Of a stretch of 64,000 nucleotides of DNA, positions 25,017-33,180 are shown in pieces. The stretch comes from Pseudomonas sp. 8AS (GTDB lineage Bacteria; Pseudomonadota; Gammaproteobacteria; Pseudomonadales; Pseudomonadaceae). Numbering within the stretch: position 1 is the stretch's first letter; each line of letters starts with the position of its first letter. Both the position numbers and the translations under genes were made by a program. The notes below the pieces were generated by a model. The model was given only the letters and a program-made list of their open reading frames with translations. It was not told the DNA's origin and ran no database searches. The stretch covers positions 558,001 through 622,000 of the forward strand of contig NZ_LR733406.1 in NCBI RefSeq assembly GCF_902506505.1, read 5' to 3'.

Positions 25017-25598
25017 ATGCGCAGCCAATCCATCCGCTACCTGATCCTGCCGGGCTGGCAGGGTTCGCCGGACAATCACTGGCAAAGCCACTGGCTGCGC
25101 AGCCTGCCGAACGCCACGCGGGTCGAGCAGGCCGACTGGGATCAGCCCGATCCGGCCAGCTGGGTGGCCGCCCTGGAACGCGCCGTCAGTGCCGCCAGCA
25201 CCCCGGTGATCCTCATCGCCCACAGCCTCGGCTGCGTCACCGTGGCGCGCTGGGCGGCGCAGGCGCCGCTGGCGTCCTTGCGCCGGGTGCGCGGCGCCCT
25301 GCTGGTGGCCCCGGCGGATGTCGAGCGCCCCGGTTGCCCCGAGGCCCTGCAAGGCTTCGCGCCGATTTCCCGCGAGCTGCTGCCGTTCCCCAGCCAGCTA
25401 GTCGGCTCCGACAACGACCCGGCGGCGAGCGCCGCCCGTGCCCTGCAACTGGCCCGTGACTGGGGCGCGCAGGCCGCGGTGCTGAGCGGCGCCGAGCATA
25501 TCAACGTGAAGTCCGGCCACCAGCGCTGGGAACAGGGTTTCGCCTACCTGTACCGCCTGCAGAGCCAGATCGAACAGCAGGGCCGGCAGCGCGCGTGA
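25017..25598 (+). CDS. RBBP9/YdeN-family alpha/beta hydrolase
   Basis: A 193-residue serine hydrolase. Nucleophile S70 sits in the shortened elbow AHSLGC, the probable acid is D132 or D134 in GSDNDP, and the catalytic His is H161 or H168 in EHINVKSGH. The family start LILPGWQGSPDNHW is intact. Substrate unknown; similar genes sit next to SfnR-type regulators of sulfone metabolism. A strong CAAGGAGG site precedes the ATG. The 111 bases upstream are very AT-rich, like the oscA promoter region. Probably transcribed with the shortened sigma-54 activator 119 bases downstream. Confidence 0.86.
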   Translation: MRSQSIRYLILPGWQGSPDNHWQSHWLRSLPNATRVEQADWDQPDPASWVAALERAVSAASTPVILIAHSLGCVTVARWAAQAPLASLRRVRGALLVAPADVERPGCPEALQGFAPISRELLPFPSQLVGSDNDPAASAARALQLARDWGAQAAVLSGAEHINVKSGHQRWEQGFAYLYRLQSQIEQQGRQRA

Positions 25599-25717
25599 AA
25601 CCTCGCCAGACCTCTTCGCCCGCCAGGCCAATGCCCGGCGGCTTGCCCGTCCACGACCCCTATTCATCCTGAGTCCGCTGCCGTGCGGTGGCTCATCGCG
25701 CACAGGGACACCTATCC

Positions 25718-26611
25718 ATGAGCCGCCCCGAGCATCCCCAGCAGGCCCTGCTGACCTTTGCCGACACCGAGAAGAGCCCGCTGAGCATCCGCGCCAAGGC
25801 GCTGGTGTTCGTCGACCCGCGCTCCCGTGAATTGCGCGAGCAGGCCAACCGGCTGGCGGCCCTCTCCCTGCCGGTGCTGGTCGTCGGCGAGACCGGTACC
25901 GGCAAGGAGCTGCTGGCGCGGCATATCCACCGCGAAAGTGAACGCGGCGGCCTGTTCGTCGCGGTCAACTGCGGCGCAATCAGTCCGCAGTGGGGCGAGG
26001 CCGAGCTGTTCGGCCATGCCGCTGGCGCCTATGCCGGTTCGGCCAGCAGCCGCGCCGGCTGGTTCGGTTCGGCCACCGGCGGCACCCTCTACCTGGACGA
26101 GATCGGCGATCTGCCGCGCGTCCTGCAGGACCAGCTGCTGAGCGTGCTGGAAACCCGCGAAGTGCTGCGCGTCGGCGCCCAGCACGCGACCCCGGTGGAT
26201 GTGCGCCTGGTGGTCGCCACCAGCATCGACCTGGCCCAGGCGGTGGCCGCCGGCAAGTTCAGCGAGCGTCTCTACCTGTACCTCAACGAAAGCCGCCTGG
26301 AACTGCCGGCGCTGCGCGAGCGGCCGGGCGATATCCTGCCGTTGGCCGAATACTTCCTCGGCATCTATGCCCAGCGCCTGGGCCTGGCCATTCCGCTGCT
26401 CGGCACGGCCGTGCAGGCCGCCCTGGAGAGCCATCACTGGTACGGCAATACCCGCGAGCTGGAGAACGTCATCCACTTCGCCCTGCTGGTCAGCAGCGGC
26501 GCGGAGATCCTGCCGCAGCATCTCAACCTGCCGACCCTGAAACTGGAGCTGCAGGTCGCCCGCCTCAACCCGGCGCAGCGCGCACGGCTGCGCGAGTTGC
26601 TGGCGCACTAG
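25718..26611 (+). CDS. Shortened sigma-54 interaction (AAA+) domain protein, SfnR-like
   Basis: 297 residues that are almost only a bacterial enhancer-binding AAA+ domain: Walker A GETGTGKE (57-64), Walker B LYLDEIGDLP (124-133) and W-YGNTRELEN near 255. Two parts are missing or altered. There is no N-terminal sensor, and the C-terminus stops at ARLRELLAH without the Fis-type helix-turn-helix. The sigma-54-contacting GAFTGA loop reads GAYAGS (103-108). In SfnR-type activators of sulfone use the sensor is also absent, but the DNA-binding domain is kept. This protein may act as a partner of another activator, or be decaying. AGGGA site before the ATG. Confidence 0.82.
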   Translation: MSRPEHPQQALLTFADTEKSPLSIRAKALVFVDPRSRELREQANRLAALSLPVLVVGETGTGKELLARHIHRESERGGLFVAVNCGAISPQWGEAELFGHAAGAYAGSASSRAGWFGSATGGTLYLDEIGDLPRVLQDQLLSVLETREVLRVGAQHATPVDVRLVVATSIDLAQAVAAGKFSERLYLYLNESRLELPALRERPGDILPLAEYFLGIYAQRLGLAIPLLGTAVQAALESHHWYGNTRELENVIHFALLVSSGAEILPQHLNLPTLKLELQVARLNPAQRARLRELLAH

Positions 26612-26644
26612 CGTGGCGTGATGGCTCCTCGGGTCTGCCGATTC

Positions 26645-26887
26645 TCAGTCCGCTTGCCGATCCAGTTCGCGGGCGATGCTTTCCCACTCGGACTTGAGTC
26701 TGTGGCGCAGGTAGGCGACCCAGGCTCTGTCGCGCCAGCGGCGCAGCGCCGAGGTTCGGCGTGCCTGACGGATGCCGTCGATGGTTTCGGCAAGCCAGGC
26801 GCTGTCGAAAGCCGTCCAGATCGGTGGGATGGGTGCCTGCAGGTTCGAGTAACAGACGGTGGCAGCGGCTGCAGCCGCGAAGGGCGG
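26645..26887 (-). pseudogene. Start-less coding remnant of unknown function
   Basis: On the minus strand a frame ends at the TGA at 26645-26647 and looks protein-like for about 80 codons: ...NLQAPIPPIWTAFDSAW..., LAETIDGIRQARRTSALRRW, and a last helix ending ELDRQAD. Third positions are GC-rich and Trp and charge patterns look natural, but no ATG, GTG or TTG with a ribosome-binding site opens it, and upstream it runs into the cupin terminator. It may be the 3' remnant of a lost gene, or chance. The rest of the gap 26612-26963 is empty. Confidence 0.35.
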
Positions 26888-26898
26888 CGCCGGCGCAT

Positions 26899-26922
26899 AA
26901 AAAAGCCCGCAGTTAAGCGGGC
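26899..26922 (-). terminator. Rho-independent terminator of the cupin gene
   Basis: GCCCGC-AGTTAA-GCGGGC with a run of T on the minus strand, about 40 bases after the cupin stop. Confidence 0.85.
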
Positions 26923-26963
26923 AACAGGGTCACGCGGGGGCGCCGCCCTGGGGCGGCGTGCAG

Positions 26964-27326
26964 TCAGGCCTTGGCCTCGAACATCACATATACCTTGCGG
27001 CAGGGTTCCAGGACTTCCCAGGTGCCGGAGAGGCCGGCCGGGATCACGAAGCGGTCGCCGGCGCGCACGGTCTTGGCATTGCCGGCGGCATCGCGGATCA
27101 CCGAGACGCCCTGGAGGATCTCGCAGTACTCGTGCTCGGTGTAGTTGACCGTCCAGTGGCCGACGGCGCCTTCCCAGATGCCTGCATGGAACTGGCCGCA
27201 CGGGCTGCCGTAATGGTTGCGTACGCTCTGCTCGGGGTCGCCCTTGAGGATTTTCTCGGGCGCCGGGCGGTAGTACTCGGGCGTGGTGCCGGCGGTGGCG
27301 AAGTCAACGATCTGCTCGATATGCAT
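26964..27326 (-). CDS. Small cupin protein (DUF861/EutQ-like)
   Basis: A 120-residue single-domain cupin of the Cupin_3 type. The core holds HWTVNYTEHEYCEILQG (about 58-74, with His and Glu as likely metal ligands) and AGDRFVIPAGLSGTWEV (about 89-105). It is cytoplasmic and probably binds or isomerises a small catabolic intermediate; the family is not characterised biochemically in this setting. Divergent from kauB, with the shared dyad at 27370-27389 only 44 bases upstream, so it should belong to the same polyamine regulon. The ATG at 27326 has only a weak ribosome-binding site (ACAGG). Confidence 0.82.
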   Translation of the reverse strand: MHIEQIVDFATAGTTPEYYRPAPEKILKGDPEQSVRNHYGSPCGQFHAGIWEGAVGHWTVNYTEHEYCEILQGVSVIRDAAGNAKTVRAGDRFVIPAGLSGTWEVLEPCRKVYVMFEAKA

Positions 27327-27369
27327 GGGCCTGTTCCAGGTCTGGGTGGGCAAAAACGTTCTGGAGTCT

Positions 27370-27389
27370 ATGTTTGATAAAACGAACAT
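27370..27389. promoter_or_regulatory. Putative shared operator between the cupin gene and kauB (site 2)
   Basis: ATGTTTG-ATAAAA-CGAACAT is a dyad with 6 of 7 positions matching between arms. It nearly equals the site at 10828-10847 upstream of gabD. It lies 44 bases before the cupin start and about 150 before kauB. Proposed as the PauR-type operator (inference). Confidence 0.62.
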
Positions 27390-27541
27390 TGCAAGGCGTT
27401 TGCTGGCCTTCTGTCAAAAATATTGAAAAGGTCACGGCCTCTGGTTTAGTGTTACGGGCACGATGGCCGGCAAGCGGCCTGGCAGAATAATTGACAGTGC
27501 GTGTTGTCGATTTACGACACGCTTTCACCGAGGACTCCCGC

Positions 27542-29035
27542 ATGACTACCCTGACCCGTGCCGACTGGGAACAGCGCGCCAAGAACCTGAAGATCGAGGG
27601 CCGCGCCCTGATCCACGGCGAACTCTGCGAAGCCGTTTCCGCCGCCACCTTCGAATGCGTGAGCCCGGTGGACGGTCGTCTGCTCGGCCTGGTGGCCAGC
27701 TGCGATGCGCCGGATGCCGAGCTGGCCGTGGCCGATGCCCGCGCCACCTTCGAGTCCGGAGTGTGGTCGCGGCTCAAGCCGGTCGAGCGCAAGAAGATCA
27801 TGATCCGCTTCGCCGACCTGATGGATGCCCATGCCGAAGAGCTGGCCCTGCTGGAAACCCTCGACATGGGCAAGCCGATCGGCTTCTCCCTGAGCGTCGA
27901 CGTGGCCGGCGCCTCGCGCGCCATCCGCTGGAGCGGCGAGGCGATCGACAAGATCTACGACGAAGTGGCCGCCACCCCGCACGACGAGCTGGGCCTGGTC
28001 ACCCGTGAGCCGGTCGGCGTGGTCGCCGCCATCGTGCCGTGGAACTTCCCGATGATCATGACCGCCTGGAAGCTCGGCCCGGCCCTGGCCACCGGCAACT
28101 CGGTGATCGTCAAGCCGTCGGAAAAATCGCCGCTGACCGCCATCCGCATGGCCCAGCTGGCGCTGGAGGCCGGTATCCCGGCCGGCGTGCTCAACGTCCT
28201 GCCGGGCTACGGCCACACCGTGGGCAAGGCCCTGGCCCTGCACATGGACGTCGACACCCTGGTGTTCACCGGCTCGACCAAGATCGCCAAGCAGCTGATG
28301 ATCTACGCCGGCGAGTCGAACATGAAGCGCGTGTGGCTGGAGGCGGGCGGCAAGAGTGCCAACATCGTCTTCGAGGACGCGCCCTGCCTGAAGGACGCCG
28401 CCGAGGCGGCGGCCATGGCCATCTGCTTCAACCAGGGCGAGATGTGCACCGCCGGCTCGCGCCTGCTGGTGCAGCGTTCGATCAAGGACCAGTTCATGCC
28501 GATGGTGGTCGAAGCCATGCAGGCCTGGAAGGTCGGCCACTCGCTGGACCCGGAAACCCAGGTCGGCGCGCTGGTCGACCAGGGCCACCTGAACAGCGTG
28601 CTGTCGTACATCGAGGCCGGCCATGCCGACCAGGCCAAGCTGCTCTGCGGCGGCCAGCAGACCCTGGCCGAGACCGGCGGGGTGTACGTTCAGCCGACCA
28701 TCTTCGACGACGCCCATAACGACATGCGCATCGCCAAGGAAGAGATCTTCGGCCCGGTGCTGACGGTGATCCCGTTCGACACCACCGAAGAGGCCATCGC
28801 CATCGCCAACGACAGCATCTACGGCCTGGCCGCGGCGATCTGGACCAGCAACCTGTCCAAGGCGCACATGACCGCCAAGGCGCTGCGCGTCGGCAGCATG
28901 TGGGTCAACCAGTACGACGGCGGCGACATGACCGCGCCGTTCGGTGGCTACAAGCAGTCCGGCAACGGTCGCGACAAGTCGCTGCACGCCTTCGACAAGT
29001 ACACCGAGCTGAAAGCCACCTGGATCAAGCTGTAA
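27542..29035 (+). CDS. kauB: Aldehyde dehydrogenase of polyamine/agmatine catabolism
   Basis: A 497-residue NAD(P)+ aldehyde dehydrogenase with PWNFP at 167-171, catalytic Glu267 in LEAGGK and catalytic Cys302 in GEMCTAG. Length, N-terminus (MTTLTRADWEQRAKNLKIEG) and neighbours match KauB/PuuC of pseudomonads, which oxidises 4-guanidinobutyraldehyde and gamma-glutamyl-aminobutyraldehyde. Its product leads to GABA, then to GabT and GabD encoded 17 kb upstream. A GAGG site precedes the ATG at 27542; TTGACA (27491-27496) and a hairpin-like GCGTGT...ACACGC lie just upstream. Divergent from the cupin. Ends at the hairpin at 29256. Confidence 0.93.
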   Translation: MTTLTRADWEQRAKNLKIEGRALIHGELCEAVSAATFECVSPVDGRLLGLVASCDAPDAELAVADARATFESGVWSRLKPVERKKIMIRFADLMDAHAEELALLETLDMGKPIGFSLSVDVAGASRAIRWSGEAIDKIYDEVAATPHDELGLVTREPVGVVAAIVPWNFPMIMTAWKLGPALATGNSVIVKPSEKSPLTAIRMAQLALEAGIPAGVLNVLPGYGHTVGKALALHMDVDTLVFTGSTKIAKQLMIYAGESNMKRVWLEAGGKSANIVFEDAPCLKDAAEAAAMAICFNQGEMCTAGSRLLVQRSIKDQFMPMVVEAMQAWKVGHSLDPETQVGALVDQGHLNSVLSYIEAGHADQAKLLCGGQQTLAETGGVYVQPTIFDDAHNDMRIAKEEIFGPVLTVIPFDTTEEAIAIANDSIYGLAAAIWTSNLSKAHMTAKALRVGSMWVNQYDGGDMTAPFGGYKQSGNGRDKSLHAFDKYTELKATWIKL

Positions 29036-29255
29036 TCCTTCTGGGCGAGCTCCGGGCCGTCGGCCATGCGGCGTTGCGTCCTCGCTTTAATGCTCACGTA
29101 CTGCAGTACGCTGCGCTTAAAGCTGCGGGGCGCCTGGCCTGGCCTTAGTCCCGAAGCTCTGGATGGGTGGTGGATTCGGTCGAGGTAAGGCCGGATAGCG
29201 TTGTTATGAAGGTCCGTTCTTCTTGAGAGGAGCCGGCTCTGGCGAGCCACACCTG

Positions 29256-29290
29256 CGGCCGGGTTTCCTAGGGAACCCGGCCGTTTTGTT
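29256..29290 (+). terminator. Rho-independent terminator downstream of kauB
   Basis: A long hairpin, CGGCCGGGTT and AACCCGGCCG around TCCTAGGG, followed by TTTTGTTTT. It lies 220 bases after kauB; the bases between hold a small GTACTGCAGTAC palindrome (29099-29110) and no gene. Confidence 0.8.
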
Positions 29291-29325
29291 TTGCAGCACG
29301 GCCAGCGAAAGGGAGTGGAGTGGCT

Positions 29326-30477
29326 ATGCGTTGGGGTACCTATTTCGCCGTCTGCTCGGCGGTGATCATCGTCGGCCTGGCCCTGGGCGTGACCCTGCCG
29401 CTGGTTTCGCTGCGCCTGGAAAGCTGGGGCTACGGGCCGTTCGCCATCGGCGTGATGGCGGGCATGCCGGCCATCGGCGTGCTGCTCGGCGCGCGCCTGA
29501 CCGGGCGCCTGGCCGGCTGGCTGGGCACGCCGCGCACCCTGCGCCTGTGCCTGCTGGCCAGCGCCGTGTCGGTCGGCCTGCTGGCGCTGCTGCCCAGCTA
29601 TCCGCTGTGGCTGCTGCTGCGCCTGCTGATCGGCATTTCCCTGACCGTGGTGTTCGTCCTCGGCGAGAGCTGGATCAACCAGCTGGTCGAGGAGCGCCTG
29701 CGCGGGCGCCTGGTGGCGCTGTATGGCACCGGCTTCGCCCTCAGCCAGCTGTGCGGGCCGCTGCTGCTGACCCTGATCGGCAGCGACGGGGATCTGGGCT
29801 TCTGGTTGTCTGCCGGGCTGCTGGTGGCCGGTTGCAGCGTGCTGTTCGGCCACGACGGCGCGCCCCGGGTCGATGCCCACAGCGCCGCCGGGCGCGGCTT
29901 GCTGAGGTTCTGCCGGCAGCTGCCGGCTATCGCCTGGGCGGTGGTGCTGTTCGCCGCCTTCGAGGCCATGGTGCTGACCCTGCTGCCGGTGTACCTGCTG
30001 CGCGAAGGCTTCGCCCAGGACAGCGCCCTGCTGATGGCCAGCGTGGTGGTGGTCGGCGATGCCCTGCTGCAGCTGCCCATCGGCCTGCTCGCCGACCGGG
30101 TGCCGCGCGGCCTGCTGTTCCGCATCTGCGGTGTGGTGCTGCTGCTGTCCAGCCTGGCGATTCCGGCACTGCTGCACACGCCGCTGATCTGGCCGCTGCT
30201 GGTGCTGTTCGGCGCCTCGGCCGGCGGCCTGTACACCCTGTCGCTGATCCTGGTCGGGCAGTTCTACCGGGATGACGCGCTGGTCCGCGCCAATGCCCAT
30301 ATCGCCCTGCTCTGGGGTGTCGGCTGCCTGCTCGGGCCGCTGTCCACCGGCGCCGCCAGCCAGTGGCTGAGCGGCCATGCGCTGCCGCTGCTGATGGCCG
30401 CCGGGGCCGCGCTGTTCGTCTGGCTGGCCTGGCGCCGCGCGGCCTTTCTTGCCCCGCAGGCACTGGCCGGCGACTAG
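29326..30477 (+). CDS. MFS transporter (YcaD-like)
   Basis: A 383-residue major facilitator with twelve predicted membrane segments in two halves. The cytoplasmic loop 2-3 motif appears as GARLTGRLAGWLGTPR (about 55-70), and the YcaD-like signature LGESWINQLV lies near residue 108. The substrate is not known; its place between kauB and the PauB-type oxidase suggests an amine or amino-acid derivative. The ATG at 29326 has GGAG 5 bases upstream, preferred to the in-frame GTG at 29320. Convergent with the oxidase gene; a perfect CGCCCTGCG/CGCAGGGCG hairpin at 30519-30539 separates them. Confidence 0.88.
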   Translation: MRWGTYFAVCSAVIIVGLALGVTLPLVSLRLESWGYGPFAIGVMAGMPAIGVLLGARLTGRLAGWLGTPRTLRLCLLASAVSVGLLALLPSYPLWLLLRLLIGISLTVVFVLGESWINQLVEERLRGRLVALYGTGFALSQLCGPLLLTLIGSDGDLGFWLSAGLLVAGCSVLFGHDGAPRVDAHSAAGRGLLRFCRQLPAIAWAVVLFAAFEAMVLTLLPVYLLREGFAQDSALLMASVVVVGDALLQLPIGLLADRVPRGLLFRICGVVLLLSSLAIPALLHTPLIWPLLVLFGASAGGLYTLSLILVGQFYRDDALVRANAHIALLWGVGCLLGPLSTGAASQWLSGHALPLLMAAGAALFVWLAWRRAAFLAPQALAGD

Positions 30478-30557
30478 CGCCGCAGCCGTCCTCACAGGGT
30501 GCGCCGCGCACACCGAGACGCCCTGCGGTGCGCAGGGCGCCCCCAGGGGCTGTTAGC

Positions 30558-31892
30558 TCAGAGCAGGCCGGCGGCTTCCTTCAGCCGGTGCCAGGCCATG
30601 CCCAGCGCCAGCAGCGGCGAGCGCAGGTGCTTGCCGCCGGGGAAGGTCAGGTGCGGCACCCGGTCGAACAGGGCGAAGCCGCCACCCAGCTGGCCGCCGA
30701 TGGCCTCGGCCAGCAGCTGGCCGGCCAGGTGGGTGGCGTTGACGCCGTGGCCGGCATAGGCCTGGGCGTAGAACACGTTGGGCTGGTCCTTGAGCCGGCC
30801 GATCTGCGGCAGGCGGTTGGCGCCGATGCCGATCATGCCGCCCCACTGGTAGTCGATCTTCACGTCTTTCAGGTGCGGGAACACCTGCAGCATCTTCGGC
30901 CGCATGTAGGCGGCGATATCCGCCGGGTCGCGGCCCGAGTAGTGGCAGGCGCCGCCGAACAGCAGGCGGTGGTCGGCGGACAGGCGGAAGTAGTCCACCG
31001 TCACCCGCTGGTCGCACAGCGCCATGTTCTGCGGGATCAGGCTGCGCGCCTGGGCCGGTGACAGCGGTTCGGTGGCGATCACGTAGCTGCCGGCCGGCAG
31101 CACCTTGCCGCCGAGCTTGCCGTTGAGGTCGCCCAGGTAGGCATTGCAGGCCAGCACCAGGGTCTTGGCGCGCACCCGGCCGCCGGCGGTATGCACCGTC
31201 ACTTGCGGGCCGTAGTCGATGCGGGTGACTGCCGAGTGTTCGAACAGCCTGACGCCGAGCGAGGCGGCCGCGGCGGCTTCGCCCAGGGCCAGGTTGAGCG
31301 GGTGCAGGTGGCCGGAGCCCATGTCGATCATGCCGCCGGCGTAGCGCTCGGAGCCGACCACCTGGTGCATCTGCTCCGCTTGCAGCAGGCGCAGTTCGTG
31401 GCGGTAGCCGAGGCTTTCCAGCTCGGCCTTGTCCTCGGCGAAGCCTTCCAGGTGCGCCGGCTTGTTGGCCAGGTCGCAGTAGCCCCAGGTCAGGTCGCAG
31501 TCGATGTTGAACTGCTCGACCCGGCGGCGGACGATTTCCACCGCCTCCAGGCCCATCAGCTTGAGCGCCCGCACGCCGTCCTGGCCGATCACCGGGGCGA
31601 ACTGCTCGACGCCGTGGCCGACGCCGCGGATCAGCTGGCCGCCATTGCGCCCGCTGGCGCCCCAGCCGATCAGGTGGGCTTCCAGCAGGACCACCGAGAA
31701 GCCCTTCTGGGCCAGCTCGATGGCCGTGTTCAGCCCGGAGAAACCGCCACCGACAATGCACACATCGGCCAGCTCCTCACCCGCCAGCGGCGGGTAGGCC
31801 AGCTGCCGGTTGGCAGTGGCGGCGTAGTAGGAGGCGGCGTGCTGGTCATCGTGCACGGGGTGTTGCAGCGGTTGGCGAACGCGGGCGTTCAT
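30558..31892 (-). CDS. pauB: Gamma-glutamylpolyamine oxidase (FAD-dependent, PauB/PuuB type)
   Basis: A 444-residue DAO-family flavoenzyme. FAD-binding GGGFSG lies at 48-53, with VLLEAHLIGWGASGRNGGQ following, typical of the PuuB/OrdL group, and YAGHGVNATHLAG near 395. PauB/PuuB oxidise gamma-glutamylated putrescine or cadaverine to the aldehyde, which KauB then oxidises. The neighbourhood with kauB and pauR supports this role rather than another amine oxidase. It corresponds to PA5309 (pauB4) by my memory of P. aeruginosa gene order. AGGA ribosome-binding site before the ATG. The substrate is an inference. Confidence 0.87.
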   Translation of the reverse strand: MNARVRQPLQHPVHDDQHAASYYAATANRQLAYPPLAGEELADVCIVGGGFSGLNTAIELAQKGFSVVLLEAHLIGWGASGRNGGQLIRGVGHGVEQFAPVIGQDGVRALKLMGLEAVEIVRRRVEQFNIDCDLTWGYCDLANKPAHLEGFAEDKAELESLGYRHELRLLQAEQMHQVVGSERYAGGMIDMGSGHLHPLNLALGEAAAAASLGVRLFEHSAVTRIDYGPQVTVHTAGGRVRAKTLVLACNAYLGDLNGKLGGKVLPAGSYVIATEPLSPAQARSLIPQNMALCDQRVTVDYFRLSADHRLLFGGACHYSGRDPADIAAYMRPKMLQVFPHLKDVKIDYQWGGMIGIGANRLPQIGRLKDQPNVFYAQAYAGHGVNATHLAGQLLAEAIGGQLGGGFALFDRVPHLTFPGGKHLRSPLLALGMAWHRLKEAAGLL

Positions 31893-32066
31893 GTCTGAAA
31901 TCCTGAGTGCGGTGTTGTTAAAATTTTACGCAGGATAAGCGCGGGCTTTATTCATAGCCAAGGGCGCGGCAGGAAAAACAGTTTTTCCCCCTGGGCGTTC
32001 GTCGCCGGGCGGGCCGCAAGCGCGAGGCGCGGGTAAGATGGGCGGCCAGTTTGCCGAGCGCCGTCC

Positions 32067-32420
32067 ATGAGTTGCACCAACCGCAAAATCGATCACCTGC
32101 GTCGGCAGATCCCGGCTTTCGCCTGCGTGCCCGGCTGCCACGACTGCTGCGGCCCGGTCACCGCCTCGTCCGAGGAGCTGGCGCGCCTGCCGGTCAGAAG
32201 CGCGGCCGAGCACGATGCGGCGCTGGCCGAGTTCAACTGCGTGCACTTAGGCCCGCAAGGCTGCACGGTGTACGACCAGCGCCCGCTGATCTGCCGCCTG
32301 TTCGGCACTACGCCGAACCTGCCGTGCCCGCGTGGCCAGGGCCCGGAAACGCCGATCGAGCCGGCGGTCGAGCGGCAGATCCATCAGCTGATCGCCAGCA
32401 CCCGCCAGCGCCTGGTGTAG
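32067..32420 (+). CDS. YkgJ-family cysteine cluster protein
   Basis: A 117-residue cytoplasmic protein with nine cysteines in the YkgJ arrangement: C20-VPG-C24-HD-C27-C28 and then C58, C66, C76 and C87 in NCVHLGPQG, YDQRPLICRLFG and LPCPRG. The family is thought to bind a metal or Fe-S cluster; its reaction is unknown. Divergent from the pauB gene. Its TAG stop lies inside the left end of a family C repeat (32417-32530), so the C-terminus may have been set by repeat insertion. The ATG at 32067 has no strong ribosome-binding site. Confidence 0.82.
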   Translation: MSCTNRKIDHLRRQIPAFACVPGCHDCCGPVTASSEELARLPVRSAAEHDAALAEFNCVHLGPQGCTVYDQRPLICRLFGTTPNLPCPRGQGPETPIEPAVERQIHQLIASTRQRLV

Positions 32421-32530
32421 GTTGGGTTGAGGAGCAACGCGACGAAGCCCAACGGCGGACGGGCTGGCCACGCCGCTGCCTGAGCCTTCGCTCGTTGGGC
32501 TTCACCGCTACGCGGCTCAACCCAACCTAC
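32417..32530. repeat. Palindromic repeat, family C, copy 2
   Basis: GTAGGTTGGGTTGAG at the left and CTCAACCCAACCTAC at the right are near-perfect inverted arms, with inner GAAGCCCAACG/CGTTGGGCTTC arms. It fills the space between the convergent YkgJ and dadR genes and contains the YkgJ stop codon. Confidence 0.87.
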
Positions 32531-32543
32531 GTCCCCGTCGACC

Positions 32544-33032
32544 TCACTCCGGCACCGGCAGGGTCAGGCTCTCCTTGACCTCTTCCATGACGATGTAGGA
32601 CTTCGATTCGCGCACATGGGGCAGCTTGAGCAGGATGTCGCCGAGCAGCTTGCGGTAGCTGGCCATCTCGTTGATCCGCGCCTTCACCAGGTAGTCGAAG
32701 TCGCCGCTGACCAGGTGGCACTCCAGCACGTGGGGCAGCTTGAGCACGGCGCGGCGGAATTCCTCGAAGGTGTCGCCGGACTTGTAGTCCAGGCTGATCT
32801 CGACGAACACCAGCAGGCTGGCCTTGAGCTGCTGCGGGTTGAGCCGGGCGTGGTAGCCCATGATGATGCCCTCGCGCTCCAGGCGCCGTACCCGCTCGGT
32901 GCAGGGCGTGGTGGACAGGCCGACCCGCTCGCCCAGTTCGGTGAAGCTGATGCGCCCGTCCTCCTGCAGGATGCGCAGGATGTTGCGGTCGATCTTGTCC
33001 AGTTCGCGGCGGCTCTGGTGCTGGGTACGCAT
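32544..33032 (-). CDS. dadR: Lrp-family regulator DadR
   Basis: A 162-residue Lrp/AsnC regulator: an N-terminal helix-turn-helix (IDRNILRILQEDGRISFTEL, about 14-33, then GLSTTPCTERVRRLE) and a RAM effector domain (about 70-150). It is divergent from dadA. In Pseudomonas the equivalent protein (DadR, also called Lrp) activates dadAX in response to alanine and some other amino acids. Inverted ATTCACTGT/ACAGTGAAT arms at 33094 and 33192, and CGACTAGA/TCTAGTCG arms at 33181 and 33204, lie between the two genes as candidate binding sites. Confidence 0.92.
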   Translation of the reverse strand: MRTQHQSRRELDKIDRNILRILQEDGRISFTELGERVGLSTTPCTERVRRLEREGIIMGYHARLNPQQLKASLLVFVEISLDYKSGDTFEEFRRAVLKLPHVLECHLVSGDFDYLVKARINEMASYRKLLGDILLKLPHVRESKSYIVMEEVKESLTLPVPE

Positions 33033-33180
33033 GGCGGACTCCGGTGCGGGCGCACGCTCGGGCGGTGCGCGTGTGAAATAGTGGAACGCGATAATTCACT
33101 GTGAGTATGCGATAAGTCCAGCCATATTGCCTGGGTGGCATCCTGTGAAACCGCTCTGTGCCGAGAACTACCGCCAAATG

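Noticed and set aside
28948..30513. A 521-codon minus-strand frame over the MFS gene
   Set aside because: Gln/Ala/Arg-rich mirror of the transmembrane protein coded on the plus strand.
30519..30539. CGCCCTGCG/CGCAGGGCG hairpin between the MFS and oxidase genes as a terminator
   Set aside because: Strong stem but no T-run on either side; noted with the MFS gene only.
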